A stretch of 64,000 nucleotides of DNA from Mariprofundus micogutta. GTDB taxonomy: Bacteria; Pseudomonadota; Zetaproteobacteria; Mariprofundales; Mariprofundaceae. Made by a program: the position numbers and the translations under genes. Of the stretch, positions 48,637 through 58,541 are shown piece by piece. The notes under the pieces are model-generated. The model was not told the origin of the DNA and searched no databases. It worked only from the letters and a program-made list of their open reading frames with translations. The stretch lies in assembly GCF_001895085.1 (NCBI RefSeq), contig NZ_BDFD01000012.1, positions 1-64,000 of the forward strand, given 5' to 3'. Every line of letters begins with the position of its first letter. Position 1 is the first letter of the stretch.

Positions 48637-50295
48637 ATGTTTTGTTATCAATGTGAACAGACATCCCACGCCAATGGTATTGATGGATGTGCTTCTGCCA
48701 TCGGAAACTGTGGCAAGGATGCCCAGACATCGGATCTGCAGGATCTTCTGATCTATGCAGTAAAAGGTATTGCCCAGTATGCCAAACGTGCACGCAATCT
48801 TGGCGTAAGCAACAAAAGAGCTGATGAGTTCATTCTCTACGCCATGTTCACGACCCTGACCAATGTAAACTTCAATCCGGCACGTTTCACCAGCATGCTG
48901 GCGGAAGCTGCTGAAATTCGTGCTGAACTTCAGAAAGCCTACGCAGATGCAGCCGCTGCAAAAGGTGTGGCAGTTGAAACTCTGAGCGGCCCTGCTGCAT
49001 GGAATATTCCGGCTGATAGTAACGAATTGCTGGCACAGGCTGAAATGGCTTCTATCAAAGCCGGCGAAGCCGAAGCAGGCGAAGATGTTATCGGTCTGCG
49101 CGCTTTGATCCTTTACGGTGCCAAAGGCGTATGCGCATACGCATATCACGCCCTGATGCTGGATCAGCAGAGTGATGAGGTTTATGCAGGCATCGAAGAT
49201 GCGCTCGACTTTCTGGCTTCCGATCCTACCGATGCAGATGCACTCGTAGCTCAGGCTCTGGGACTGGGTAACCTCAACCTGACAGTCATGGCAATGCTTG
49301 ATGCGGGCAATACCGGCAAATACGGTACGCCTGAACCATCATCAGTACGCATCTCCCCTGTTGCAGGCAAAGCGATACTGGTCAGTGGTCATGATATGGC
49401 CGATCTGGCAGCCCTGCTGAAACAGACAGAGGGAACAGGCATCAACATATACACCCATGGTGAAATGCTGCCTGCTCACAGCTATCCTGAATTGAAGAAA
49501 TATTCACATCTGGCCGGTAACTATGGCGGTGCGTGGCAGGATCAGCAGACTGAATTTGCCAACTTCCCCGGCCCGATTCTGATGACCTCCAACTGCATTA
49601 TTGAACCGGCTGCATCCTATCGTCGCCGTATCTTTACAGCCGGCCCTGTTGGCTGGCCGGGCCTGCGTCATATCGAGAACCATGATTTCTCAACCCTGAT
49701 TCAGGCTGCCAACGCCATGCCTGGTTTCGCAGTCGATTCAGAAGAGAAAACCATCACCACAGGTTTCGGTCGTGACGCGGTACTTGGTGTTGCAGACACA
49801 GTCATTGGCGCTGTGAAATCCGGTGCGATTAAACACTTCTTCCTCGTTGGTGGCTGTGACGGCGCAGCATCCGGCCGTAACTACTATTCTGATCTGGTTG
49901 AACAGACGCCGAAAGATACCGTCATCCTCACACTTGGCTGTGCCAAATACCGCTTCAACAAACAGGATCTGGGTGATATCGGTGGTATTCCACGCCTGCT
50001 CGACATGGGCCAGTGCAATGACAGTTACTCGGCCATTCAGGTTGCAGTGGCACTCGCCAATGCCTTTGAATGTGAAGTGAATGATCTGCCACTATCGCTG
50101 TTCGTCTCATGGTTTGAGCAGAAGGCTGCAGCAGTACTGCTGACGCTTCTGGCACTGAATATCAAAGGTATTCACCTCGGCCCGACTCTGCCGGCATTTA
50201 TCAGTCCGGCAGTACTGAATATCCTGGTTGAAAACTTTGACATCAAAGCCAACTCAACACCTGAAGCCGATCTGGCTGAAGTGCTGGCTGCATAA
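48637..50295 (+). CDS. hcp: Hybrid-cluster protein Hcp
   Basis: A 552-residue Fe-S enzyme that reduces nitric oxide to nitrous oxide at high affinity (formerly called hydroxylamine reductase). The N-terminal cysteines are C3-x2-C6-x11-C18-x6-C25, the class II spacing found in E. coli. Later motifs for the hybrid Fe-S-O cluster are present: [30 protein letters not shown] and LGCAKYRF. It is preceded by a GAGGAG site. Divergent nsrR and the downstream reductase complete a nitrosative-stress module. A strong terminator separates it from that reductase. Confidence 0.97.
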   Translation: MFCYQCEQTSHANGIDGCASAIGNCGKDAQTSDLQDLLIYAVKGIAQYAKRARNLGVSNKRADEFILYAMFTTLTNVNFNPARFTSMLAEAAEIRAELQKAYADAAAAKGVAVETLSGPAAWNIPADSNELLAQAEMASIKAGEAEAGEDVIGLRALILYGAKGVCAYAYHALMLDQQSDEVYAGIEDALDFLASDPTDADALVAQALGLGNLNLTVMAMLDAGNTGKYGTPEPSSVRISPVAGKAILVSGHDMADLAALLKQTEGTGINIYTHGEMLPAHSYPELKKYSHLAGNYGGAWQDQQTEFANFPGPILMTSNCIIEPAASYRRRIFTAGPVGWPGLRHIENHDFSTLIQAANAMPGFAVDSEEKTITTGFGRDAVLGVADTVIGAVKSGAIKHFFLVGGCDGAASGRNYYSDLVEQTPKDTVILTLGCAKYRFNKQDLGDIGGIPRLLDMGQCNDSYSAIQVAVALANAFECEVNDLPLSLFVSWFEQKAAAVLLTLLALNIKGIHLGPTLPAFISPAVLNILVENFDIKANSTPEADLAEVLAA

Positions 50296-50307
50296 AATAG
50301 CACAAAG

Positions 50308-50342
50308 CCGGAGCGATCACTGATCGCTCCGGTTCTCTTTTT
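50308..50342 (+). terminator. Strong intrinsic terminator after hcp
   Basis: An 11-base perfect stem, CCGGAGCGATC (50308-50318) with its complement (50322-50332), has a three-base loop and a T-rich tract to 50342. It stands between hcp and its reductase gene, whose start is only 25 bases further on, so read-through would set the hcp:reductase ratio. Confidence 0.92.
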
Positions 50343-50366
50343 ATCCCAATCATAAAGGAAGATCCG

Positions 50367-51413
50367 ATGAGCCAGACCTACTCCATTCAACTGAATACTC
50401 AGGATGGTAAAGTGATTAGCTTTGACTGTGCAGCCGATAGTAATCTGGTGGACGCTGCAGCTCAGGCCAATATCACATTGCCGGCTGTCTGCCATGAAGG
50501 AAACTGCGGTGCCTGTCATGGCCACTGTAAAAGCGGCGACTATGAACTGAAATCACACAGTGCCGGCGCCATTTCCAGTAATGATGAAGAGCATGGTGGC
50601 ATCCTGATGTGCCGTACTTTTCCACGCGCTGATATGACTGTTGAAGTAGCATCGGACCTGGCCCATATCACTTCCGGTCCGGTTCCCGAACCCGTATGCG
50701 AAGTGCTGGCACTCGATGACATGGGCGGCAAAGTACGTCGCTTGCTGCTGAAGGTTTTGCCGGACGAGAATGGGGCAGTCAATTCGGAATTTGAACCCGG
50801 ACAATTTATGGAACTGGAAATTCCGGGAACTGATATCCGTCGCGCCTACTCCATCTCCAATGCTCCCAATTGGAATGGAGAACTCGAGTTCATGATTCGC
50901 CTGCAGCCGGATGGGAAATTCTCCAGCTGGTTGGAAAATGATGCAAAAGTCGGTGACCAGCTCAACACCAAGGGCCCTGAAGGCAGTTTTTTACTGCATC
51001 AGACAGGCCTTGCTCCACGCCGTTTTGTCGCCGGCGGCACAGGCATCGCACCCATGCTCTCCATGTTGCGCCTGATGGCAGAGTTCGGCGAAACACATGA
51101 ATCTCACCTCTACTTCGGACTTACTACAGAAGATGACCTGTTTGCGCAGGCTGAAATCGAAACACTAGAATCTTCGCTACCCAACCTCACGGCTGAAGTA
51201 TGCATGTGGAAACCGGGCAATGCCTGGCAGGGATTCAAAGGTTCGCCTGTTGATGCATTTAAACGTGACCTGCAAGCAGATATTGCCAAAGGCATCAAAC
51301 CCGACGTTTATCTCTGTGGCCCACCGGGCCTGATCGATGCAGCTGAACTGGTAGCAGAAGAGCTTGGACTGCCTCAAAGCAGCCTGTTCAGTGAACGTTT
51401 TCTGCCGGGATAG
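50367..51413 (+). CDS. hcr: NADH:Hcp oxidoreductase-like protein (ferredoxin-FAD-NAD)
   Basis: A 348-residue electron-transfer protein. The N-terminal plant-type [2Fe-2S] ferredoxin has C42-x4-C47-x2-C50-x31-C82. The FAD domain has RRAYSISNAP and the NAD domain has GGTGIAPMLSMLR and VYLCGPPG. In E. coli Hcr the ferredoxin is at the C-terminus. Here the order is that of MmoC and benzoate dioxygenase reductases (CHEGNCGAC). By position it should feed NADH electrons to Hcp. The symbol is given on context; an oxygenase reductase role cannot be excluded, but no oxygenase is nearby. An AAGGAAG site precedes the ATG. Confidence 0.82.
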   Translation: MSQTYSIQLNTQDGKVISFDCAADSNLVDAAAQANITLPAVCHEGNCGACHGHCKSGDYELKSHSAGAISSNDEEHGGILMCRTFPRADMTVEVASDLAHITSGPVPEPVCEVLALDDMGGKVRRLLLKVLPDENGAVNSEFEPGQFMELEIPGTDIRRAYSISNAPNWNGELEFMIRLQPDGKFSSWLENDAKVGDQLNTKGPEGSFLLHQTGLAPRRFVAGGTGIAPMLSMLRLMAEFGETHESHLYFGLTTEDDLFAQAEIETLESSLPNLTAEVCMWKPGNAWQGFKGSPVDAFKRDLQADIAKGIKPDVYLCGPPGLIDAAELVAEELGLPQSSLFSERFLPG

Positions 51414-53102
51414 TTATTCTGCCACGATAACATCCCGCACAAGCAACTGAATTGCTGAACCACCACGGTAGTCATCCTTCTGCAGCTGGCCAATGACTGA
51501 AACAGTCAAACCGGCTTCAATGGCGTCACTCATACCGTTGGCACCGAACACAATACCATCAACCCAACGACTGCCGTCGGTCAGCTTCAATCGAACAACG
51601 CCGCCTTTGAGGTTGCGACGCTCTGCAATATGAATATCCCTGATCAACCACAGGCATGCCGGGTTGCCTTTTCCGATGGGTTCAAATCTGGACAGGCGCT
51701 CTGCCAGTCCAATATGCAGACAAGCCAGATCAAGTTCGCCATCAACCGCCAGACTCAGATGATCAGAAACATGCTCAGCCTGCTCATCGATGACTCGGGC
51801 AAAGCTTGAAGCAAAAGCATCCCATTGACCTGCTTTGATAGTGCCGCCACCAGCACCCGCATGGCCTCCGAAGCCCTCCAGATGCTCGCCACAGGCATTT
51901 AACAGGTCCCCGATATGGAATCCCGGCCTGCCGCGCAGAGAAACACGCACAGAGCCATCAGGAGTAACGAAACCGACTGCAGCTGGTTTACCATGTTTAC
52001 GTGCCAGTCTACCGGCAGCAAGACCAACAACGCCTGCATGCCACGCATCATCAAAGACCGCCAACACATTGGATCCGGCAAGCTTTGCCTCGCACTGCTT
52101 GAATACTTCAGCCTCAACCTGTCGGCGCTGTTTGTTTGTGACATCCAGCTCTTCTGCAAGCCCTGCCGCTTCATCTGCATCCGGAGTGGATAACATACGC
52201 ATGGCAGCTTCGCCATGCTGCAGACGACCGGCAGCATTGATTCTCGGGGCAAGGTAAAAACCAATCGTTTCAACCGAGACAGCCTTTTTCACTTTGGCGA
52301 CCTTGAGCAAAGCCTGCATGCCAATGGATGGTTGCGTATTAAGTCGATGCAGGCCGTGATAAACCAGCACGCGGTTTACTCCCACCAGATCCATGACATC
52401 AGCAACAGTGGCAACAGCAACACGGTCAAGCAGCTGACGCAAATCAAAATCAGGACGCGAACCTTTCTCGCCCAATAGTTTCCACACAGCCATGAGCAGG
52501 AAAAATGCAACACCTGTACCGCATAACTGACGACCAGCAAATCCACAATCGACCCGGGCCGGATTGAGCAGAGCGAATGCAGCAGGCAGTTCTGCTTCAG
52601 GCAGATGATGATCGGAGACAATCAGATCGAAACCGAGTTTGTTCGCCTCATTGCAGGCATCAAAACAGGTGGTGCCGGTATCAACACTGAGACCCAGTTT
52701 ACAACCAGCTAAAACTGCCGCACGCACAGACTCCACGCCAATGCCGTGCCCTTCATCAGCCCGGTGTGGAATAGAGAATGAAACCTTTGCTCCGGCTGCT
52801 CGCAGCGCTTCCACCAGAATAGCTGTTCCATTTACACCATCCGCATCAAAATCGCCAAACACATGAATCGCTTCGCCATTCATCACAGCATCACAAACTC
52901 GCCCTGCTGCCCTGTCCATATCAATCATCAGGAACGGATCCGGAAGATCACTCAGACGCGGTGAAAAAAACGGGTCGGATTCACTTAAATCCCGAGCCTG
53001 AAGCAGGCCCTGCCATGCACTGGCAGGATCATCTGCTGCCAATGGCGCATTTCGCCAGACAAGCTTACAGCCTTTAGCAGTTCTGAGATCGGGCAGGTTC
53101 AA
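51414..53102 (-). CDS. recJ: Single-stranded-DNA-specific exonuclease RecJ
   Basis: A 562-residue DHH-family 5'-3' exonuclease for recombination and mismatch repair. It has FGDFDADGVNGTAIL (motif I), SVDTGTTCFDA (motif II), VSDHHLPEAELPAA with the DHH motif, and the DHHA1 domain GRPGFHIGDLLNACGEHLEGFGGHAGAGG. The OB-fold follows. Length is near the E. coli enzyme (577). It overlaps the RpfE-like gene by four bases (ATGA 53099-53102) and ends flush against the convergent hcr stop. Confidence 0.95.
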   Translation of the reverse strand: MNLPDLRTAKGCKLVWRNAPLAADDPASAWQGLLQARDLSESDPFFSPRLSDLPDPFLMIDMDRAAGRVCDAVMNGEAIHVFGDFDADGVNGTAILVEALRAAGAKVSFSIPHRADEGHGIGVESVRAAVLAGCKLGLSVDTGTTCFDACNEANKLGFDLIVSDHHLPEAELPAAFALLNPARVDCGFAGRQLCGTGVAFFLLMAVWKLLGEKGSRPDFDLRQLLDRVAVATVADVMDLVGVNRVLVYHGLHRLNTQPSIGMQALLKVAKVKKAVSVETIGFYLAPRINAAGRLQHGEAAMRMLSTPDADEAAGLAEELDVTNKQRRQVEAEVFKQCEAKLAGSNVLAVFDDAWHAGVVGLAAGRLARKHGKPAAVGFVTPDGSVRVSLRGRPGFHIGDLLNACGEHLEGFGGHAGAGGGTIKAGQWDAFASSFARVIDEQAEHVSDHLSLAVDGELDLACLHIGLAERLSRFEPIGKGNPACLWLIRDIHIAERRNLKGGVVRLKLTDGSRWVDGIVFGANGMSDAIEAGLTVSVIGQLQKDDYRGGSAIQLLVRDVIVAE

Positions 53103-54004
53103 GAAACAAAGCCGCCCAGAGTTGCAATCAAAACCTGTTCATCTTTGGCGGCCTTTGGATGCCATGAAACCCTGGTAAACTTTGGCAGCAATGATTTCGT
53201 CAGCAGCACCGCATAACCTTCACCGGCCAGAATAATTTTTTTCGGCAGAGGAGCATCAGCCTGCAGCAGTTCGGACAGTCGTTCAGCTTCCGAAATAATG
53301 AGTGTTGCACCCTGTCCGTCCACCAGCGACTGCAGTGCCGGGTTGCGCGTCGCAACCGGCAGGGCCGGCATTCTCATATCTACAGGCCAGTCGCTTGGTG
53401 CCCAGAGCCAGAGACCATTCACATCCACATCGCCCCTCTCATGGCGTTGAATAGATGGCTGCTGAAACATAAGCATCTGAATCTCGGAAAGCAGCCTGTT
53501 CAAACGTCCGCCATCAGCACCCTCATGGTGCTTGTTCGGCAGTAATTTTCCCGAGAGTTCACCGAAGCAGATTGGAAAAGCATCCATCTTATCCCGGCAT
53601 GTCAGCAACAAAACAGCTCCTGCGCTGCACAACTGCATACCCTCTTCAGTCAGTAAGGGGTTGAGCACCTCACACAGGTAGTCGGCATCTGCAACCGACC
53701 ATGGCAACAAACCTTCAGGGTACACACGAAGGGCATCACGAGTGAGCTGTGCATGGTATGGAGAGGCGATCCAACACTGTTGGGTAGAGGCAGGAATATC
53801 TTTGCAGAGCGAAGCCACAAAGCCAGTGCAGGAAACACTGGCAGCCGTGGCATACCATGCCAGAGGATTGCGCGTCGTACATTCAAACCATTGCTGTTTG
53901 CAAGCTGAGAGCTGTTTCTCCCAGGAAAAAAGATCAGGATGAAGGGTCACTCCATCCTGATTACTTATTAATGCCTGACTGACGATCAGTGTGGAAGCAT
54001 GCAT
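53099..54004 (-). CDS. RpfE-like conserved protein adjoining recJ
   Basis: A 301-residue protein of unknown biochemistry. It resembles the RpfE / cofactor-independent phosphoglycerate-mutase-like family that sits beside recJ in Xanthomonas and many betaproteobacteria. The shared core is LNRLLSEIQMLMFQQPSIQ, then VNGLWLWAP; relatives read NEIQMLLH...VNSLWLWGGG. It has no signal peptide and no catalytic motif that I can name. The start ATG follows thrC by 16 bases, and the stop overlaps the recJ start. The function is not known; linkage to recJ is conserved across phyla, but the reason is unclear. Confidence 0.75.
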   Translation of the reverse strand: MHASTLIVSQALISNQDGVTLHPDLFSWEKQLSACKQQWFECTTRNPLAWYATAASVSCTGFVASLCKDIPASTQQCWIASPYHAQLTRDALRVYPEGLLPWSVADADYLCEVLNPLLTEEGMQLCSAGAVLLLTCRDKMDAFPICFGELSGKLLPNKHHEGADGGRLNRLLSEIQMLMFQQPSIQRHERGDVDVNGLWLWAPSDWPVDMRMPALPVATRNPALQSLVDGQGATLIISEAERLSELLQADAPLPKKIILAGEGYAVLLTKSLLPKFTRVSWHPKAAKDEQVLIATLGGFVS

Positions 54005-54020
54005 GCTTCGAAAACTCTAC

Positions 54021-55079
54021 TTATGAATCCAGAGCCCTGCGTACTGCATCCTCGGAAGCATCGATAGTTACCGGTGTCGCTATACCTTTCATAGCGGTGT
54101 CCGGATCTTTCAGACCGTTTCCGGTCAGAGTACACACAATGCTCTGACCCGGCTGAAAATAACCGGCCTTGTTCAGCTTGATAATGCCGGCAACTGATGC
54201 TGCTGAAGCCGGCTCACAGAACACACCCTCAAGACAGGCCAGCATATTGTAAGCTTCGAGGATTTCCTCATCGGTTACCGCATCAATACGTCCGCCGGAT
54301 TCATCGCGTGCAGCTTCAGCCTGCTTCCATGAGGCAGGTTTACCAATACGAATCGCTGTAGCAATGGTTTCAGGGTTATCGATCGGATGACCCATAACAA
54401 TCGGTGCAGAACCTGCAGCCTGAAAACCAAGCATGGTTGGCAGAGTCTTGGAGATACGTTTTTCGTGATACTCTTTATAGCCCATCCAGTAAGCAGTGAT
54501 ATTGCCTGCATTACCAACAGGTAACGCGTGAAAATCCGGCGCAAAACCGAGTTCATCTACAATCTCAAATGAAGCCGTTTTCTGACCCTGGATACGGTAA
54601 GGATTCACCGAGTTCACCAGTGAAATCGAACCGTCTGCGGAAATCTCACGTACCAGTTCCAGCGCATCATCAAAGTTGCCACGAATCTGAATGACCTTGG
54701 CACCATAACGCATGCCCTGACTCATTTTGCCCAGTGCAATCTTGCCATCGGGAATCAGTACATAGGCCTCCATACCGGAATTGGCTGCATAAGCTGCAGC
54801 TGAAGCCGAGGTATTACCGGTAGAGGCGCAGATGATTTTGCGTGATCCGGCGTTATACGCCTGCGTCACAGCCATGGTCATACCACGATCCTTGAATGAT
54901 CCGGTCGGGTTCAAACCTTCAAATTTCAGGAAGATATTCAACTCAGGGTTGATGGCATTGCGCAGATTATGCGATTCGTGCAACGGCGTGTTGCCTTCAT
55001 AAAGCGTGATGACCGCATCATCCTTTGCTATGGGCAAAAATGCACGGTAACGGTTAATGATTCCTTCGTAACGAGGCAT
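54021..55079 (-). CDS. thrC: Threonine synthase
   Basis: A 352-residue PLP enzyme that converts O-phosphohomoserine to threonine. The PLP lysine is in GSFKDRGMT. The substrate loop [16 protein letters not shown] and the phosphate-binding [12 protein letters not shown] are also present. This is the shorter class found in many proteobacteria and Gram-positives. It follows hom by 10 bases, so hom-thrC form one unit, with alaC about 95 bases further upstream. Confidence 0.96.
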   Translation of the reverse strand: MPRYEGIINRYRAFLPIAKDDAVITLYEGNTPLHESHNLRNAINPELNIFLKFEGLNPTGSFKDRGMTMAVTQAYNAGSRKIICASTGNTSASAAAYAANSGMEAYVLIPDGKIALGKMSQGMRYGAKVIQIRGNFDDALELVREISADGSISLVNSVNPYRIQGQKTASFEIVDELGFAPDFHALPVGNAGNITAYWMGYKEYHEKRISKTLPTMLGFQAAGSAPIVMGHPIDNPETIATAIRIGKPASWKQAEAARDESGGRIDAVTDEEILEAYNMLACLEGVFCEPASAASVAGIIKLNKAGYFQPGQSIVCTLTGNGLKDPDTAMKGIATPVTIDASEDAVRRALDS

Positions 55080-55089
55080 AGTAAGTTCC

Positions 55090-56415
55090 TTATGCGACGG
55101 TTGATTCTTTACGCAGAATCAACACATCTTCTTCTACTGCTTCCAGTCCTACAATGCGGCTGATTGCTGCCTGCAGGTTACCTTCTGTGGTTTCATGTGT
55201 GAGCATTACAACGGCTACAGCATGACTGGCATGGCGTTCTTTCTGGTTCAGTGCTTCCAGACTGATACGGTGATCAGCCAGAATTGCAGTGACTGATGCA
55301 ATCACACCCGGTTTATCTTTCACCATCAGACGCAAATAATACTCACATTCGATATCGGCAACAGACAATGTTTGCAGATCCCGGCGCTCTTCGGCCACAT
55401 AAGCCATGGGTGGTGCAAGATACTCAACACCATCCGGTGAAACCCGGGCGATATCCATAATATCGGCAACCACAGCAGAGGCAGTCGGACGCTCACCGGC
55501 ACCACGGCCGAAATACATGGTATGCTCTACAAAATCGCCGGATACCTGTACTGCATTGTAAGAGTCGGATACCTGGGCAATCTGAGAGTTCACTGGTACC
55601 AGTGTCGGATGCACACGCATCTCGACTTTATCAACCACAGAACCATCGCCATGCGGCTTGGCAATACCCAGCAGCTTAATGCGATAACCCAACTCGGATG
55701 CAGACTCAATATCGGCCGCAGTGATTTTGCTGATACCCTCAGTGAATACCTCATCAAACTTGATCTTCGAGCCATAAGCCATAGCAGCCAGAATGGACAG
55801 TTTGTGCGCAGTATCAATGCCTTCAACATCAAAGGTCGGATCAGCTTCAGCATAACCCAGTTCCTGGGCCTCTTTCAGTACGTCGGCATAATCCGCGCCT
55901 TCATTTTCCATCTTGGTAAGGATGAAGTTACAGGTTCCGTTAAGAATACCGTATACCGATTCAACAGCATTGGCGGCACAGCCTTCACGCAAGGCTTTCA
56001 GACAAGGGATACCACCGCCCACAGCGGCTTCAAAGCCAATCGCTACGCCTTTACTGGCTGCCAGCGGAAATAGTTCTTCACCATGCTTGGCAATCAGTGC
56101 CTTGTTTGCAGTAACAGCATGTTTGCCGTTCTCCAAAGCGGTTGCCACAAAAGTACGAGCAGGCTCATAACCGCCAATCAATTCAACCACCAGATCGATA
56201 TCATCAGCAGTAACTATATCGCTGGCATCATCTGTCAGGCGCACGCCAGACAGGTCAAGGCCACGCTCTGTCTTCAGGTCACGGTCTGCTGCTGCAACCA
56301 GACGTACATTTTTCCCAAGCCGGCGGGAGATCAATTCCTGCTGCTCAATCAGAATACGTGCAACACCCGTACCTATCGTTCCCAGACCTAACAGTCCAAC
56401 TCTTACTTCATTCAT
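55090..56415 (-). CDS. hom: Homoserine dehydrogenase
   Basis: A 441-residue NAD(P)-linked enzyme that reduces aspartate semialdehyde to homoserine. It has the Rossmann loop [23 protein letters not shown], the central [12 protein letters not shown], the catalytic region [15 protein letters not shown] with [23 protein letters not shown], and a C-terminal ACT domain ([15 protein letters not shown]) for feedback by threonine. It is monofunctional, with no aspartokinase part. It is coupled to thrC, and together they form the threonine branch. Confidence 0.97.
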   Translation of the reverse strand: MNEVRVGLLGLGTIGTGVARILIEQQELISRRLGKNVRLVAAADRDLKTERGLDLSGVRLTDDASDIVTADDIDLVVELIGGYEPARTFVATALENGKHAVTANKALIAKHGEELFPLAASKGVAIGFEAAVGGGIPCLKALREGCAANAVESVYGILNGTCNFILTKMENEGADYADVLKEAQELGYAEADPTFDVEGIDTAHKLSILAAMAYGSKIKFDEVFTEGISKITAADIESASELGYRIKLLGIAKPHGDGSVVDKVEMRVHPTLVPVNSQIAQVSDSYNAVQVSGDFVEHTMYFGRGAGERPTASAVVADIMDIARVSPDGVEYLAPPMAYVAEERRDLQTLSVADIECEYYLRLMVKDKPGVIASVTAILADHRISLEALNQKERHASHAVAVVMLTHETTEGNLQAAISRIVGLEAVEEDVLILRKESTVA

Positions 56416-56430
56416 TCAAACTCCAATTTT

Positions 56431-56504
56431 CCACCACAATGTTCACAGAGGGCACGAAGAAACAATTAAAATGCTTCGTGATCTTCTCATCCTTCGTGGT
56501 AAAC
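56431..56504. repeat. Short TTCACCAC-type inverted-repeat element
   Basis: CCACCAC (56431-56437) and GTGGTAA (56497-56503) bound a short spacer that contains CACGAAG and CTTCGTG. The pattern and words match the 147-base element at 41812. It fills the gap between alaC and hom. Confidence 0.55.
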
Positions 56505-56509
56505 CTCTT

Positions 56510-57688
56510 TTATGCCCCAGTATTTAAAAACTGGCGCATGCCGCGCAGTGCCTGGCGTGTTCTGTGTTCATTTTCAATCAGTGCGATACGCACATAGTGA
56601 TCGCCATAATCACCAAAACCGATGCCCGGAGAAACAGAGACTCCACCCTCTTTCATCAGTCGCTTGGAGAACTCAAGCGAACCCATGGCTTTAAACTCAT
56701 CAGGAATTTCTGCCCATACAAACATCGATGCCTTGGGCTTTTCAGCCATCCAGCCCATCTGATGCATTCCGTTAATCAGCACATCACGACGAGATTGATA
56801 CATCGCACGAATATCTTCCACGCAATCCTGAGGACCGTTGAGCGCCGCACATGCTGCAATCTGTAATGGCTGGAATGTACCGTAATCCAGATAAGACTTG
56901 ATCTTACCCAGGGCACCAACAATCTCACTGTTACCCACCATGAAACCCATACGCCAACCCGGCATATTATAGGTCTTGGATAGTGAGTAGAATTCCACTG
57001 CCACATCCTTGGCACCCGGCACCTGCATGATAGACGGGCACTGATAACCATCAAAGGTGATCTCCGCATAAGCGATATCAGAAATGACAATCAGATCATT
57101 CTCGCGCGCAAAATCTACTAGCTTCACATAAAAATCGAGATCCACGACTTCAGCAGTCGGATTGGACGGGAAATTAACCACGAGAATCTTCGGCTTGGGC
57201 CAGGAATCTTTCACAGCCTTCTGCACTTCTTCAAAATAATCGTACCCAGGCCCCATCGGTACATGGCGGATATCAGCTCCGGCAATAATGAAACCGTACG
57301 GATGAATCGGGTATGCCGGGTTGGGGGTAAGGATGAGATCACCAGGGCTTGTAATCGCAACAGCCAGATGCGCCAGCCCCTCTTTAGAACCGATTGTAGC
57401 AATAGCTTCTGTTTCCGGATCGAGATCAACATCAAATTTGGTTTTGTACCAGTTACAAATCGCCTTGCGCAAGCCCGGAATACCCTTGGACATGGAATAA
57501 CGGTGATTGCGTCCATCCTGGGCAGCTTCACAGAGCTTATCGACAATATGTTGTGGTGTCGGCTGGTCCGGATTACCCATACCCAGATCGATAATGTCTT
57601 CACCGGCATGGCGAAGTTCCATTTTCAACTGGTTTACAACTGCAAACACATAGGGAGGAAGACGTTTGATCTTTTCAAATTCGCGCAT
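56510..57688 (-). CDS. alaC: Alanine aminotransferase AlaC-type (class I PLP)
   Basis: A 392-residue class I aminotransferase. PLP-contact motifs are [12 protein letters not shown], the SKEGLAHL loop, [24 protein letters not shown] and the lysine in [15 protein letters not shown]. The closest family I recognise is AlaC/YfdZ (glutamate-pyruvate transaminase). An aspartate or diaminopimelate-type specificity is possible, since in many genomes this gene precedes hom and thrC. About 95 bases with a repeat separate it from hom. Confidence 0.88.
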   Translation of the reverse strand: MREFEKIKRLPPYVFAVVNQLKMELRHAGEDIIDLGMGNPDQPTPQHIVDKLCEAAQDGRNHRYSMSKGIPGLRKAICNWYKTKFDVDLDPETEAIATIGSKEGLAHLAVAITSPGDLILTPNPAYPIHPYGFIIAGADIRHVPMGPGYDYFEEVQKAVKDSWPKPKILVVNFPSNPTAEVVDLDFYVKLVDFARENDLIVISDIAYAEITFDGYQCPSIMQVPGAKDVAVEFYSLSKTYNMPGWRMGFMVGNSEIVGALGKIKSYLDYGTFQPLQIAACAALNGPQDCVEDIRAMYQSRRDVLINGMHQMGWMAEKPKASMFVWAEIPDEFKAMGSLEFSKRLMKEGGVSVSPGIGFGDYGDHYVRIALIENEHRTRQALRGMRQFLNTGA

Positions 57689-57795
57689 GGACGAGACTCA
57701 TTCTCCGGTAAAATAGTCATACTAAACAGAGTTGGTGAGACTACGAAGCAGGTTGTTTACGGTCAAGGAAGCTTATCTGCTCTGAATATACAAAA

Positions 57796-57822
57796 AAAGG
57801 CCCGCCAAAATGGCGGGCCTTT
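57796..57822 (-). terminator. Strong terminator after petABC
   Basis: AAAGGCCCGCCA (57796-57807) pairs perfectly with TGGCGGGCCTTT (57811-57822) across AAA. On the minus strand it is followed by a run of seven or more T (57798-57792). It lies about 25 bases past the cytochrome c1 stop and may also serve the plus strand. Confidence 0.93.
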
Positions 57823-57847
57823 GATTTCATTTCACTGAACAATCAGA

Positions 57848-58540
57848 TCAGTGTTTCACGTCTTTCCATACTTCCACTTTCAAACGCCACAATACGAACG
57901 TCAGTAGCAGCAGGAAGCCCATCACCCAACAACCAATTATACGGCGAGTATTCTGATGCGGATCACCGATGAAGGTCAGGAATGCAGCCACATCTTCCGC
58001 CTGCTGTTTCAACTCAGCAGCTTCATCCGCTTCATGATCCAGCCAGGAGATCGGATCCGGCATAGCAATACGGTTACCCGGGAACACCTTGTTCCAGTTA
58101 CCGTCAGGCACTTTACCATCAGGGTCATGTTCATAACCTGTCAGCAGCGAGTAGACATAGTCTGCACCGCCACGACGGCCAGGAACGATCAGAGACAGAT
58201 CAGGTGGAGCCTTACCATAAGACACCACTGCATCTTCGATGGATAGATCAGAGATCATGCCGCTCATCAGTGATTTCTCACCACGAAGCTCATCCACCTC
58301 TTCACGAGTCAAACCGATTTCAGGATAGTCCATCAAGCCACGGAAAGTGATGTATTTGGCTGAATGACAACCCATACACACGTCGGTGAACACAGTCAGA
58401 CCACGACGAATCTGTTCCTGGTCTGTCACATCCACATTGGCATGCTCAAGATGAGCACCGCCACCACTGGCCATCGCCTGAGATGAGAAACCCATTACCA
58501 TTGCAGCAACTGCTGCCATCACGAATTTAGTCATCTTCAT
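57848..58540 (-). CDS. petC: Cytochrome c1 of the bc1 complex
   Basis: A 230-residue membrane-anchored c-type cytochrome. The signal peptide (MKMTKFVMAAVAAMVMGFSSQAMA) is followed by the heme site CMGCH, the axial Met in NRIAMPDPIS, and a C-terminal anchor helix (IIGCWVMGFLLLLTFVLW). It passes electrons from the Rieske protein to soluble cytochromes. I chose the ATG at 58540, two bases after the cytochrome b stop; its ribosome site (GGAGGGG) is inside the last codons of cytochrome b. A frame reaching 58639 is only overlap. Confidence 0.96.
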   Translation of the reverse strand: MKMTKFVMAAVAAMVMGFSSQAMASGGGAHLEHANVDVTDQEQIRRGLTVFTDVCMGCHSAKYITFRGLMDYPEIGLTREEVDELRGEKSLMSGMISDLSIEDAVVSYGKAPPDLSLIVPGRRGGADYVYSLLTGYEHDPDGKVPDGNWNKVFPGNRIAMPDPISWLDHEADEAAELKQQAEDVAAFLTFIGDPHQNTRRIIGCWVMGFLLLLTFVLWRLKVEVWKDVKH

Positions 58541-58541
58541 G

